Assembly: GCA_964402685.1 (NCBI GenBank)
Contig: CAYODE010000003.1
Coordinates: forward strand, 1-64,000
Direction of reading: 5' to 3'
Origin: Aestuariivita sp964402685
Lineage (GTDB): Bacteria > Pseudomonadota > Alphaproteobacteria > Rhodobacterales > Rhodobacteraceae
Length of the DNA stretch: 64,000 bases
Within the stretch, counting starts at the first letter, position 1, and every line of letters begins with the position of its first letter. Below the pieces are notes generated by a model. The model saw nothing but the letters and a program-made list of their open reading frames with translations. It was not told the DNA's origin and made no database searches. Of the stretch, positions 8,268 to 18,142 are shown in pieces. Both the position numbers and the translations under genes were made by a program.

Positions 8268-9548
8268 TTACAATCTCATGTCCGAGTCGGATTTACCAAA
8301 CATTCCTTTAATATCATAAAGGATGGCTCCAGGTTTTCCAAAACTTCGGATCTGTTTAGGACCCATTTTTTTGAATTCGCTATGGGCAACCGCCAAGATG
8401 ATCGCGTCATAGGCATTGGTGCTGGGCGCTTTTATTGGATTTATGCCGTATTCTTGAGAAACCGATGCTGCGTCGATCCAAGGGTCATAAAGATCTGCGG
8501 CAAGCGAGTAAGCCGTCAATTCTTCGATAATATCTGCGACGCGGGTGTTACGCGTGTCCGCGCAGTTTTCCTTGAACGTGAACCCCAACACCAAAACTCT
8601 TGCTTGGCTCAGATCTGTTTTTCGCGCCAAGAGAGCTTTGATCAACTCTTGGGTAACGTGGCGGCCCATACCGTCGTTGATCCGTCGCCCAGCGAGGATC
8701 ACTTCAGGGTGATACCCCAACTGCTCGGCGCGATATGTCAGGTAATAGGGATCAACCCCAATGCAGTGCCCGCCGACGAGCCCCGGTTTGAAAGGCAGGA
8801 AATTCCATTTGGTCCCTGCAGCTTCCAAAACTTCCAACGTGTCCAAACCTAATCGAGAAAAGATCAGGGAGAATTCGTTGACGAGTGCGATATTCAAATC
8901 GCGCTGCGTGTTTTCGATAACTTTCGCTGCTTCGGCGGTTTTGATCGATGAGGCGCGGTGCAAGCCGGCTTTAACCACAGGTGCGTAAATCCGCTCCACA
9001 CGGTCCAAGGTGTCTTTATCCTGACCGGCGATAATCTTCACCACGTTTTCGAGGGAGTGTTCCGCGTCACCGGGGTTCACACGTTCTGGTGAGTAGCCCA
9101 GTGCGAAATCCGCGCCTGCGTCCAATCCACTGGCCGCGGCGAGTTCTACGCCGCATACCTCTTCGGTCACGCCGGGATAGACCGTTGATTCCAAGATCAC
9201 CAAGGCACCAGTTCTCAGATACGGTCCGATTGCCTTGCACGCCGCACGAATAGGCCCCAGATCCGGTTTGCGCGCATCTGTAATCGGTGTGGGAACAGCA
9301 ATGATGAATGTGCTTGTACCTTCCAGGTCGGAAGATGAGGTTGTGAAATGAGCTGCGCTGTCAGCCAGAGACGCGGCCGAAACCTCGCCGTTTCGATCAA
9401 ACCCGTCAGTCAGAGCTGCGATATGCGCTTTATCGGTGTCGAACCCAACTACGCTAAACCCAGCTCGCGATAACGCCACCGCCAAAGGCAGCCCAACATA
9501 TCCGAGCCCGAGGACTGCAATCTTAGGTTCACGTGACGGGTTGGACAT
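8268..9548 (-). CDS. Nucleotide-sugar dehydrogenase (WbpO/TviB-like)
   Basis: A 426-residue UDP-sugar 6-dehydrogenase that oxidises a UDP-hexose or UDP-HexNAc to the uronic acid with two NAD+. The NAD motif is VLGLGYVGLPLAVALSRAGF (about residues 11-30). The catalytic cysteine lies in LVGGHCIGVDPYYLTYRA (Cys about 261), and SIKTAEAAKVIENTQRDLNI carries the conserved Lys/Asn region. The VDPYYLTY and NCADTRNTR elements resemble the WbpO/TviB (UDP-N-acetylhexosamine) subgroup rather than UDP-glucose dehydrogenase. As the first gene of the minus-strand cluster it defines an acidic sugar in the glycan. Confidence 0.88.
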   Translation of the reverse strand: MSNPSREPKIAVLGLGYVGLPLAVALSRAGFSVVGFDTDKAHIAALTDGFDRNGEVSAASLADSAAHFTTSSSDLEGTSTFIIAVPTPITDARKPDLGPIRAACKAIGPYLRTGALVILESTVYPGVTEEVCGVELAAASGLDAGADFALGYSPERVNPGDAEHSLENVVKIIAGQDKDTLDRVERIYAPVVKAGLHRASSIKTAEAAKVIENTQRDLNIALVNEFSLIFSRLGLDTLEVLEAAGTKWNFLPFKPGLVGGHCIGVDPYYLTYRAEQLGYHPEVILAGRRINDGMGRHVTQELIKALLARKTDLSQARVLVLGFTFKENCADTRNTRVADIIEELTAYSLAADLYDPWIDAASVSQEYGINPIKAPSTNAYDAIILAVAHSEFKKMGPKQIRSFGKPGAILYDIKGMFGKSDSDMRL

Positions 9549-9681
9549 CTGAGCCTGCCGTTTCCATGTGAGTGTTTAACTTGCCTATACGCTCGAAGGC
9601 AGAGCAACGCCAGTATGCCTTGCGTCGCTTGGCACACACTCAGCACTAAGCGAATTGCGTCAATGCCCATGGTGAATTAGC

Positions 9682-12057
9682 GTGACCCAAAACAAACAAA
9701 CGGGATCGCGGTTCATGCCATTGGTGTTATTAAGATTTCTTCTGATAGCGGTTCTAACGTTTGCCGGGCCCGTGACCTATGCGCAAGGCTTGACAGCGTT
9801 GAGCTCGGGCAATTCAAGCTCCGCCAGTTCTGAGCCATTGGCAGACGCGATCTTGCAAGCCGCCGAACAAGGTGTGGCCGTGGTGGTTGTAGATCCCGCC
9901 GGGCAAGTCATCGCTGTCAGCGGGGAGACGCCGCCCGAGCCCGAAGAGGAAGTGTCCATGATGGGCAGCGCCTCGGTTCTGATGAAGGCACAAGAACGCG
10001 CGGCGAACTTCCGCAGCACGCTGTTTGAACGCCTCGAAGCATTGCCCAATTCGATCACAGAAGTAGCGTTCATCCTACGGGCAACCAGCCCGGATGGGCG
10101 CATCATGACCTATGTTGAGGCGCTTGGTTATTCGATCTTGCTTTTCGTTCTTGCCCGTTGGCTGACAACAGAAATCTACGGCAAACGTATCGCCAAGCGG
10201 TTTGTCGTCGCGCGGATTAAGGAAGCGCCAGAGGGCTATTCGGAAAAGATGCCCTTCCTCGTCTTTCGGTTTTTCATGGGGGTGACTGGCACTCTGGTGT
10301 CGATGCTCATTGCCTATACCATTGGATTTCTCATCTTTGGTACGGTCGATGATGTGTCGCTGCAGTTTACCATTGCTGCCATCTACGGCGCATATTTCTT
10401 TTGGGCGGTGCTGTCAGACGTCTGGCGCATGATCCTGTCGCCCTATCTTAGCCAGTACCGTATACCCCGGTTTTCAGACAGGGACGCGCGCCGGTTGTAC
10501 CTCTGGGCAATTTATGTCGCGTTGGTCGATTTTCTGGTTGTGGCTATCTCTGCCTGGTTGGCCGATTTCGGATTGAACTACAATCTCTATGCCATTGTTT
10601 ACGGCCTCCTGTCCTTGGGTGTGTTGCTCCTCAACATTCTCATGATTTTGGTCAATCGCCGGGCCATCTCAGGCGCCATTCGCAATAGTCGCGAAATGAT
10701 GGAACTCCCATGGAGCACGCGGTTCATCATCTATGCGTGGGCCCCCGCGGTGATCGTATACTTCATCTTTGGATGGCTCAAATTGGCTGGCGATCTGGTA
10801 TTGGAACGCCCGGTATCCATCCCGATGATCGCTGGCGCGTATATGGTGTTCTTGTCCATTGTCGTGGTCTACGGGATCATCAATTACGTGATCGAACGGT
10901 ACTTCGAGCGCAACCGGGCGCTGCGGGAACTCAACGCTGCAAGCGAAGAACCCGAGGAGAGCGGTGTATCTTTCGAAGAACCGGTTGTTATGCCCACCAC
11001 CAGTTTGACGACCTATGAAGCCCTTGCTCGACGGGTTTCTGGTATCCTGGCCTTTGTCGCAGGCAGCTACGCGATGCTGCAGATCTGGGACGCTGAAAAC
11101 GTCATTCTGAACGACGCAATGATCGACCGTGGGCTTGATGTAATCGTCATCATGTTCATCGGCTACATCATCTACCACGCGATCCGGATATGGATCGACG
11201 GCAAGATCGCCGAGGAAACCAGTGACATGCCCGAGGCTGAGTTGGGCGATGAAGGGGGCGGCGCCTCTAGCGCCAGCCGGTTGGCGACACTGTTGCCACT
11301 GTTCCGGAATTTCATGTTGGCCATCGTCGTTGTGTCGATTGGGCTTATCGCGTTGCTTGAATTGGGCATCAATGTCAGCCCACTTTTCGCGGGCGCAGGT
11401 GTTGTTGGTCTGGCTGTTGGGTTCGGCGCGCAGACACTTGTACGAGATATCTTTTCAGGCGCGTTTTTCCTCGTCGATGACGCGTTTCGCAAAGGGGAAT
11501 ACATCGACATTGGTCAGGTAAAGGGAACGGTTGAAAAAATTTCGGTTCGATCCTTTCAGTTACGCCACCACCTTGGTGCTTTGCACACCATTCCTTTCGG
11601 TGAAATCCAGGTGTTGACGAACTATTCTCGCGACTGGGTGATGATGAAACTGCCGCTGCGCGTCACCTACGACACTGATGTCGATCGGGTTCGAAAGCTT
11701 ATCAAAAACCTTGGGACGGAACTTATGGAAGATCCGGTTGTCGGATCCAGCTTCTTGCAGCCGTTGAAAAGCCAGGGCGTGATTGAAATGCAAGACAGCG
11801 CGATGATCATTCGCGTCAAGTTCATGACCAAACCGGGTGACCAATGGATCGTACGTAAACGCGTCTACCAAGACATCCGCAATCTGTTCGAGCGAGAAGG
11901 CATCAAGTTCGCGCACCGAGAGGTCACGGTGCGCCTTGCCGACGAGAACGCCGAAGATCTGACGCCGAAGCAGCGTGAAGCGGTTGCCGGAGCTGTTGAG
12001 GCGGCCATTGACGAGGATATTCTCGACGAAATGGGACCAGGCGGCGACGACCGGTAA
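9682..12057 (+). CDS. Large MscS-family mechanosensitive channel
   Basis: A 791-residue MscS-type channel expected to gate in response to membrane tension. From the GTG at 9682 the protein has a short leader before a signal-peptide-like stretch (VLLRFLLIAVLTFAGPVTYA); the in-frame ATG at 9715 would start directly at the signal and is a good alternative. A periplasmic region of about 110 residues and several membrane helices follow. The conserved MscS core starts near residue 560: the pore helix GVVGLAVGFGAQTLVRDIFS and the beta domain GEYIDIGQVKGTVEKISVRS are clear. The charged C-terminal tail ends in DEMGPGGDDR. It is divergent from the glycan cluster, sharing a 133-bp upstream region. Confidence 0.88.
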   Translation: MTQNKQTGSRFMPLVLLRFLLIAVLTFAGPVTYAQGLTALSSGNSSSASSEPLADAILQAAEQGVAVVVVDPAGQVIAVSGETPPEPEEEVSMMGSASVLMKAQERAANFRSTLFERLEALPNSITEVAFILRATSPDGRIMTYVEALGYSILLFVLARWLTTEIYGKRIAKRFVVARIKEAPEGYSEKMPFLVFRFFMGVTGTLVSMLIAYTIGFLIFGTVDDVSLQFTIAAIYGAYFFWAVLSDVWRMILSPYLSQYRIPRFSDRDARRLYLWAIYVALVDFLVVAISAWLADFGLNYNLYAIVYGLLSLGVLLLNILMILVNRRAISGAIRNSREMMELPWSTRFIIYAWAPAVIVYFIFGWLKLAGDLVLERPVSIPMIAGAYMVFLSIVVVYGIINYVIERYFERNRALRELNAASEEPEESGVSFEEPVVMPTTSLTTYEALARRVSGILAFVAGSYAMLQIWDAENVILNDAMIDRGLDVIVIMFIGYIIYHAIRIWIDGKIAEETSDMPEAELGDEGGGASSASRLATLLPLFRNFMLAIVVVSIGLIALLELGINVSPLFAGAGVVGLAVGFGAQTLVRDIFSGAFFLVDDAFRKGEYIDIGQVKGTVEKISVRSFQLRHHLGALHTIPFGEIQVLTNYSRDWVMMKLPLRVTYDTDVDRVRKLIKNLGTELMEDPVVGSSFLQPLKSQGVIEMQDSAMIIRVKFMTKPGDQWIVRKRVYQDIRNLFEREGIKFAHREVTVRLADENAEDLTPKQREAVAGAVEAAIDEDILDEMGPGGDDR

Positions 12058-12098
12058 TCGGGGCGACACAAGCCCGGGAACGGCAAAAGGCAGTGGCG

Positions 12099-13253
12099 TC
12101 AGTCCTCGTAGGGATCCAAGCTGTCACGCAAACCGTCGCCTAGGAAGTTAAAGGCCAGCACAACAATAATGATCGGAAGCATCGGGATCGCTGTCCACGG
12201 GTAGATCTCGATCGAGGCGAGGTTTTGCGCGTCGTTCAGCATCACACCCCAGCTGACCGCGGGAGCGCGCAGACCAAGCCCAAGGAAACTGAGCGCGGTC
12301 TCTCCCAGGATCATCGCTGGGATCGACAGCGTGGCCGAAGCAATCAGGTGACTTACGAAGTTAGGCAATAAATGGCGTCGGATGACCCGGCCAGAGGATG
12401 CGCCCATCATTTCTGCGGCACGCACGTATTCCTCTTCCCGTAGACTTAGGAACTTCGCCCGGACAGCGCGCGCTAGCCCCGGCCAGTCCAATATCCCGAG
12501 AATGACCGAAATAATGAAAAACACCGCCACCGGTCCCCAATTCGACGGGACAGCTGCTGACAGCGCCAGCCACAACGGCAGTTCAGGCAGAGACCTGAGG
12601 ATTTCGATCGTCCGCTGGATCACCCAATCGATCTTGCCGCCGAAATACCCGGCAATGGACCCAAAACCGATGCCCAGCAAGAAAGAGACACTGATCCCGA
12701 TCAGACCGACTGTGAGAGAGAGCTGAGCACCATAGAGGATGCGGCTGAACACATCGCGCCCTAGTCGGTCTGAGCCGAACAAAAAGATCGTCGATCCAGC
12801 CGAGGCACAGAACAAATGCCTGTCTGTTTTGAATAGCCCAGCCAGACGATATTCACCCCCGCGGCAGAAAAACTGCAATGGCATCGGCCGAGTGGTGTCG
12901 GTCTCATATGTCCATTGGTAATTCTCTAAGTCCGCGATGGCCGTTCGCGGGTACACAAATGGCCCGACAAAATCGCCCTCGTGGAAGAACTTCACTGTCT
13001 GAGGCGGGGCATACAAGTGATCTGCGTTGCGTTCGTTTGGAGTGTAAGGCGCGATGAACCCCGCGAACGGCAACATCAAATATGAAAACAACAGGAAGAT
13101 GCCGGATATCAAGCCTAGCTTGTGGCGGCGAAATTTGCGCCAGACCAAAAGCCAGTTCGGCGCATCCATATCTGCGCGTTCGATCCGGTTGATGTTTTCA
13201 TCCGGATCATAAGGGGCGTCGTCGACGTAGCGACCGTCCGGTAGTTGGCTCAT
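12099..13253 (-). CDS. Peptide ABC transporter permease, YejE/DppC-like
   Basis: A 384-residue inner-membrane permease of the oligopeptide class. One helix (about residues 47-70) is followed by a long periplasmic insert of roughly 90 residues, a feature of YejE-type permeases, then the FGSDRLGRDVFSRILYGAQL motif that opens the DppC core. The EAA loop, which contacts the ATPase, reads EEEYVRAAEMMGASSGRVIR. Its ATG overlaps the stop of the partner permease by 4 bp. It is the last gene of the ATPase-binding protein-permease-permease operon. The substrate is probably a peptide or peptide-like molecule. Confidence 0.88.
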   Translation of the reverse strand: MSQLPDGRYVDDAPYDPDENINRIERADMDAPNWLLVWRKFRRHKLGLISGIFLLFSYLMLPFAGFIAPYTPNERNADHLYAPPQTVKFFHEGDFVGPFVYPRTAIADLENYQWTYETDTTRPMPLQFFCRGGEYRLAGLFKTDRHLFCASAGSTIFLFGSDRLGRDVFSRILYGAQLSLTVGLIGISVSFLLGIGFGSIAGYFGGKIDWVIQRTIEILRSLPELPLWLALSAAVPSNWGPVAVFFIISVILGILDWPGLARAVRAKFLSLREEEYVRAAEMMGASSGRVIRRHLLPNFVSHLIASATLSIPAMILGETALSFLGLGLRAPAVSWGVMLNDAQNLASIEIYPWTAIPMLPIIIVVLAFNFLGDGLRDSLDPYED

Positions 13254-14278
13254 GTCTCACGTCCCCCGTAGCGGATACGCGGATCCAAAAGAACCAAGAG
13301 TACGTCCGAGATCATCGTGCCTATGAGCGTGAGCAAAGCGACAAACATCAGAATGAAGCCGGCCAAGAACTGGTCCTGGCTTTTCAAAGCAGCCAGCAAC
13401 GCCGGACCGATCGTTTGCAAACCCAGCACAACAGACACCAGAACCGATCCCGATACCATGGCGGGCAGCAGGTTGCCGATGTCAGCAACAAACGGATTAA
13501 AAGCCATCCGTAGGGGATATTTGGTTAACATCTTTGCGGGGGCCAGACCCTTGGCTTGCGCGGTTTCAACATAAGGTTTCCCCAACTCATCCAGCAGGTT
13601 TGCGCGCAGCCGTTGCATCATCGCCGCGGCCCCAGACGTCCCGATGACGAAAGTCGGTACGATCAAGTGCAGCAAAACCGATTGGACCTTCTCCCAACTC
13701 ATTGGCTGGCCTTCGTATTGCGGGTCCATCATCCCACCAATGGGCAAACCGAGGTAGCGATTGCCATAGTAAAACAAGATCAGAGCAAGCAGGAAGTTCG
13801 GGGTCGCAAGCCCGATGTAGCCAACGAAAGCAGCAGTGTAATCAACCCAGGTCTTTGATCGTGCCGCTGCAATCACCCCTAAAGGCAGGGCAACCATATA
13901 GACGAACAACACCGCGGCTAGGTTCACCAGAACCGTAAGCCAAAGGGCGCCGCCCACAATGTCAGCGACTGGTTGGTCAAATTCAAACGACCAGCCAAAA
14001 TCGCCCTGCAACAGTCCTGAAAAACCATTTGGTCCCGGAGCAAAGCCAACCCAGATCAAGTATTGCTGCCATAGGGGACGATCCAACGCGTATTCCTTGC
14101 GAAGGAACTCAGCCTGCTCCACAGCGGACTCCTGACCAGTTGCACGCAATTCCGCAATCTGGTTCGAAAGGTAATCCCCGGGTGGCAAATTGATTATGAA
14201 AAAGATCAGGATCGAAACGACCCAAAGCGTTACCAGCATCGTGAACAGCCGGTAGACCGCATATTTGAGGAGACTCAT
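13250..14278 (-). CDS. Peptide ABC transporter permease, YejB/DppB-like
   Basis: A 342-residue inner-membrane permease. The first helix VVSILIFFIINLPPGDYL, followed by the periplasmic loop RKEYALDRPLWQQYLIWVGF, is the standard DppB/OppB/YejB beginning. The EAA loop reads YVETAQAKGLAPAKMLTKYP, and the final helices FILMFVALLTLIGTMISDVL and LLVLLDPRIRYGGRE complete the family signature. It overlaps both neighbouring genes by 4 bp, so the importer genes are translationally coupled. Confidence 0.9.
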   Translation of the reverse strand: MSLLKYAVYRLFTMLVTLWVVSILIFFIINLPPGDYLSNQIAELRATGQESAVEQAEFLRKEYALDRPLWQQYLIWVGFAPGPNGFSGLLQGDFGWSFEFDQPVADIVGGALWLTVLVNLAAVLFVYMVALPLGVIAAARSKTWVDYTAAFVGYIGLATPNFLLALILFYYGNRYLGLPIGGMMDPQYEGQPMSWEKVQSVLLHLIVPTFVIGTSGAAAMMQRLRANLLDELGKPYVETAQAKGLAPAKMLTKYPLRMAFNPFVADIGNLLPAMVSGSVLVSVVLGLQTIGPALLAALKSQDQFLAGFILMFVALLTLIGTMISDVLLVLLDPRIRYGGRET

Positions 14279-16200
14279 TGCGTGACTGTTGCCTCCGGAT
14301 CGAACCAGAACTCATCTGGCCGGTGCAGTCCGAAATGGGCACCTGGATCCCAGGCCCACGTGCCTGTCGTCGGCACGTTTCGCAAATTATGAGCCACAAC
14401 AACAGGTTGCGGCGCTTCAGACAGGATGCCGATCCCAAAAACCTGATCCGAGTGGATCTTCAGCATGTCGCGCCAAATGGCTGCACGCTCCTCCTCGGTG
14501 CCGGCAGCTTCCCACGCATCAGCAAGTTCCATCAACTGCTGCGGATATTGCATGTCGGGCGCTTCGCCTGATCCGCCATGGGTTTGGAAATACTGCCCCC
14601 ATTTTGGCCAGGCCAGAAACTCTTGGTGGCGCGGGGCCAGGTAATCGGGTGGTGTGTTGGCGGTTGGAATGCCATTGTCCCAGCCGAACCAAACCGACGC
14701 CATGGTGACACCGGTGTAAACGCGGTTGCGTAGGATGTCGCGATCCAGCGGACGCATCACAAGTTTAACGCCGACGTCTCGCCAAGTATCGGTGATGATC
14801 TGCAGTGCGTTCTCGACCTCTTGGCGCTCCCCTGCTGTTTCGATCACCAATTCCATCGGTCGGCCATCGGGTAACAAACGTATCCCGTCCGCTTGACGTT
14901 CATGCAGACCGGCCTGATCCAGCAATTGGTTGGCCAATGCCGGGTCGTAAATGGCCCAAGATGTCAGATTCTTGGGATCAAAAAACGGGCTACGCGCCAG
15001 AACGGTCATGCCGCCTTCGCGCCCCAACCCGAAATAGAGCGCGCGGTTGATCATCCTCCGGTCGATGGCCAGTGACAGCGCTCTGCGGACGCGCACGTCG
15101 CGTAGAACCTCGCGCCACACCGGGTCATTGAAGTTCAGATTTGGATAGATCGCGATTTGCGAAGCCGCCCCGTTTGCCCAAAGGTTCGTTTGATAGTTCT
15201 TCCCATCAACTTCACCCTTTTTCAGGATCGAGATATCGCGGAAGCTCAAGCCACGGGCTTGAAGGTCGACTTCGCCAGCGTTTGTCTTTGCGGCAATCAG
15301 GCCGCCAGCCACGATGCTCATTTCAACCACATCGATATAAGGCAGTTGCACGCCGTTCGTATCGATCCGGTGGTAATACGGGTTGCGAACAAACAGGGCG
15401 CGCGTCCCCGCGGATGCCGACGCGCTGATCCACGGCTGCAACGTGGGCAGCTGCGGATTATCGAATTTATACATATTGTCCAAGCGGTTATGCAATGCGG
15501 CCCAGCTGCGTACACGTTTTTCGCGCATTTTCGCTTTTAGGTCAGCCTCATCGGCGAAGTCCGCATGATACTGCTTTAGGTAATGCGCGGGTCGATAGAT
15601 AAATGGTGGGTTGGCCTGTGCCAATGCCCGCAAAAACTGCGGGTTCGGCGAGTCCCATTCATAAATGACAGTAACCTCGTCAGGGAATGAAACCCGCGGC
15701 GGTTTTCCGTCTGCCAAAAGCAGCTCCGAAGGACCGCCTGGGGTCAGCTTGTCATTCTGAATGACATGCTTCCAGTAATACTCAAAATCGGCTGAGGTGA
15801 ATGGTGCGCCGTCTGACCAGCGATGCCCGGGGCGCAGCCGGAACGTGAATTTGCGATTATCTACGTTGTCGAAATCCAGCAGAATATCGGGGACCAGTTC
15901 GTAATCGGCGTTGTAGCCAACAAGACGGGCATAACCATAGACGACCATTTGGCGGATGTCCTTGGACCGCGACACCATTGTACGCAATGTGCCGCCTTCG
16001 ACGCCGGGCTCACGCCCTTTGGCCTTCAGATCGACGATCAGCGGCATGTCAGGTAACCGATCAGCTACCGGTGGCAAGTTGCCTTTGGCGACATCGGATT
16101 GCCAAAAGCTGTTTTCCTGCAGAGTTGGGGTTGCTAACGCCGCCCCACCAAAAAAGGCAGCGACCAGAGTTAAGCAGAGACGACGGGACAGTTCACGCAT
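14275..16200 (-). CDS. Peptide ABC transporter substrate-binding protein (SBP_bac_5, YejA-like)
   Basis: A periplasmic binding protein of about 641 residues. I chose the ATG at 16200 because it starts a Sec signal peptide (MRELSRRLCLTLVAAFFGGA then ALATP) with no lipobox cysteine; an ATG nine codons upstream would put a hydrophilic leader before it. SBP_bac_5 features include FTFRLRPGHRWSDGAPFTSA, DFEYYWKHVI and VRRALSLAIDRRMIN. It is longer than DppA/OppA (about 540) and closer to YejA/microcin C-type proteins. Its start overlaps the upstream ATPase stop by 8 bp, within ATGCGTGA. Confidence 0.88.
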   Translation of the reverse strand: MRELSRRLCLTLVAAFFGGAALATPTLQENSFWQSDVAKGNLPPVADRLPDMPLIVDLKAKGREPGVEGGTLRTMVSRSKDIRQMVVYGYARLVGYNADYELVPDILLDFDNVDNRKFTFRLRPGHRWSDGAPFTSADFEYYWKHVIQNDKLTPGGPSELLLADGKPPRVSFPDEVTVIYEWDSPNPQFLRALAQANPPFIYRPAHYLKQYHADFADEADLKAKMREKRVRSWAALHNRLDNMYKFDNPQLPTLQPWISASASAGTRALFVRNPYYHRIDTNGVQLPYIDVVEMSIVAGGLIAAKTNAGEVDLQARGLSFRDISILKKGEVDGKNYQTNLWANGAASQIAIYPNLNFNDPVWREVLRDVRVRRALSLAIDRRMINRALYFGLGREGGMTVLARSPFFDPKNLTSWAIYDPALANQLLDQAGLHERQADGIRLLPDGRPMELVIETAGERQEVENALQIITDTWRDVGVKLVMRPLDRDILRNRVYTGVTMASVWFGWDNGIPTANTPPDYLAPRHQEFLAWPKWGQYFQTHGGSGEAPDMQYPQQLMELADAWEAAGTEEERAAIWRDMLKIHSDQVFGIGILSEAPQPVVVAHNLRNVPTTGTWAWDPGAHFGLHRPDEFWFDPEATVTQ

Positions 16201-17962
16201 GGCAGCGCACCTTATGGCCGGGTTCAAGTTCGGTCAACGCAGGCACGATGTCAGCACTGAAACGGTACATCTCGGGCCAGGTATCAGGTGATCCCGCACC
16301 ATGCGCGACCAGCTTTAGATTAATCGGTCGATTGATGTCGGGCTCGGGTTGAGCGGCGATCAACGCCTTGGTGTAGGGATGTTGCGGATTGTAAAATAGG
16401 GTTTCTGGCGGCGCTTGCTCGACAACCAGCCCCTGACGCATCACGGCTACTTCGTCTGCGATGCGCGCGACGACAGCAAGATCGTGGCTGATAAACAGAT
16501 AGGATAGACCTGCACGATCCCGGATCTCTTCGAGCAAGGTCAGAATTTGCTCTTGAACGGACACATCAAGCGCCGATGTCGGTTCATCACATACCAAAAG
16601 CGCCGGATCCAACATTAACGCCCGTGCAATCGAAAGGCGTTGACGCTGGCCACCGGAAAACGCGTGCGGATAGCGATAGAGCATTTCCTGCTTCAAACCG
16701 ACCCAGCTTAACATGTCGGCGGCCCGATCCCTGCGTTCGGCGCGACCCCCCAGACCGTGGATTTCAAGCGGCTCAGTTAAAGCGTCCATTACGCGCATTC
16801 TAGGGGAGAGTGATGAATAGGGATCCTGAAACACCATCTGCGCTTGCCGTTGAAACTGGGTCCTTTCGGCGCGCGACATGCCATGGACCTTGATGGGCTC
16901 AGAGTCAGTGCGCGCACGGAAGATAACTTCGCCTCCGGCATCGGGTGGTTCCGCGCCAAGTGCGATGCGAGCGCAGGTCGTTTTGCCCGATCCACTTTCT
17001 CCGACAATGGCGAGCGTTTTCCCGCGTGTGACAGCCAGGTCCACGCCGCGGCAAGCATGCACCAACATTTCTGGCTTCCAGCGGGAGTTACCCCGGACCC
17101 GATAAGTCTTGGATACATCGCTTAACGTCAGGATCAGATCTTCGCGCGGCAACGGCGGTGCCGGTTTGGCTACATCCGGGATCATCGGCGCAGCTGCAAA
17201 GAGTTTCTTTGTATACCCGTGGGCAGGTGCGGTCAGGACCAGTTCCGCAGGGCCGGATTCCATAACCTGCCCCTGGTTCATTACAACTACGGTTTCGGCC
17301 ATGTTTGCAACGACGCCAAGATCATGTGTTACCAGGATCACCGCTGTCCCGGTTTCCTTTTGTAACTCTTTGATCAGACCTAAAACCTGGGCTTGAGTCG
17401 TCACGTCCAAAGCGGTTGTAGGTTCGTCGGCAATCAGAACCTCGGGCTTTGAGATCATCGCCATCGCGATCATCGCGCGCTGGCGCATACCGCCAGACAA
17501 TTCAAAAGGATAGGCCCGAAACGCCCGTTCAGGATCGGGAAAACCAACGCGTTCAAACTGTTCCAATGCCGCAGCCTTGGCTTTTGCGGCGCTGACACGT
17601 TGATGCAGCATCAACCCTTCGATCACCTGATTTCCGACCCTGTGCAGAGGCGAGAGTGAACGCATAGGCTCTTGGAAAATCATTGAAACGGCATTGCCAC
17701 GGATAGATCGCATGCGCCGTTCGTTTAGCTCGGACAACTCGAGGCGGCCGTCGCGCCCGTTCAGCGTGATGCGGCCAGCGGGGCGCGCTTTTTTTGGCAG
17801 GATTCCAAGGATAGCGCGACAGCTGATCGTCTTGCCGGACCCGCTCTCTCCGACCAATGCCAGAGTTTGGCCTTTCTCCAACGAGAAACTGACGCCCTTT
17901 ACGACCGGGTCCGCAGCACCGAACGCGATGCTCAGATCTTCGACACTCAAAAGAGCACTCAT
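16193..17962 (-). CDS. Dual-ATPase ABC transporter ATP-binding protein, YejF-like
   Basis: About 589 residues containing two full ABC ATPase domains in tandem, as in YejF. Walker A sites are GESGSGKTISCRAILGILP and GESGSGKTTCARIALG; signatures are ELSGGMRQRAMIAMAM and AFSGGQRQRLSIARAL; Walker B segments are PEVLIADEPTTALDVTTQAQ and PALLVCDEPTSALDVSVQEQ. Both sites look catalytically intact. The ATG at 17962 (MSALLSVEDLSIAF) begins at the normal family start; the same frame is open for 34 more codons upstream but that stretch is not family-like. It heads the importer operon and energises the two permeases that follow. Confidence 0.9.
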   Translation of the reverse strand: MSALLSVEDLSIAFGAADPVVKGVSFSLEKGQTLALVGESGSGKTISCRAILGILPKKARPAGRITLNGRDGRLELSELNERRMRSIRGNAVSMIFQEPMRSLSPLHRVGNQVIEGLMLHQRVSAAKAKAAALEQFERVGFPDPERAFRAYPFELSGGMRQRAMIAMAMISKPEVLIADEPTTALDVTTQAQVLGLIKELQKETGTAVILVTHDLGVVANMAETVVVMNQGQVMESGPAELVLTAPAHGYTKKLFAAAPMIPDVAKPAPPLPREDLILTLSDVSKTYRVRGNSRWKPEMLVHACRGVDLAVTRGKTLAIVGESGSGKTTCARIALGAEPPDAGGEVIFRARTDSEPIKVHGMSRAERTQFQRQAQMVFQDPYSSLSPRMRVMDALTEPLEIHGLGGRAERRDRAADMLSWVGLKQEMLYRYPHAFSGGQRQRLSIARALMLDPALLVCDEPTSALDVSVQEQILTLLEEIRDRAGLSYLFISHDLAVVARIADEVAVMRQGLVVEQAPPETLFYNPQHPYTKALIAAQPEPDINRPINLKLVAHGAGSPDTWPEMYRFSADIVPALTELEPGHKVRCHA

Positions 17963-18142
17963 AACAAACGCCTGACCCCCGACGGCAGCCCAATCTGTCC
18001 ATCCCTCTGAAAGGAACGGATTCTCTCTGCTTGTACCTTGGCAATGGAGAATGGCATTCGTCAATGCGCAGCGGCGTTCTGGGTCTACACATTCCGGCCC
18101 GGATTTGGCATCAGATACAAATAATCATCAAAGGGCTTAGCC

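Noticed and set aside
17963..18064. N-terminal extension of the YejF-like ATPase
   Set aside because: The added 34 residues do not resemble the family, which begins at MSALLSVEDLS.
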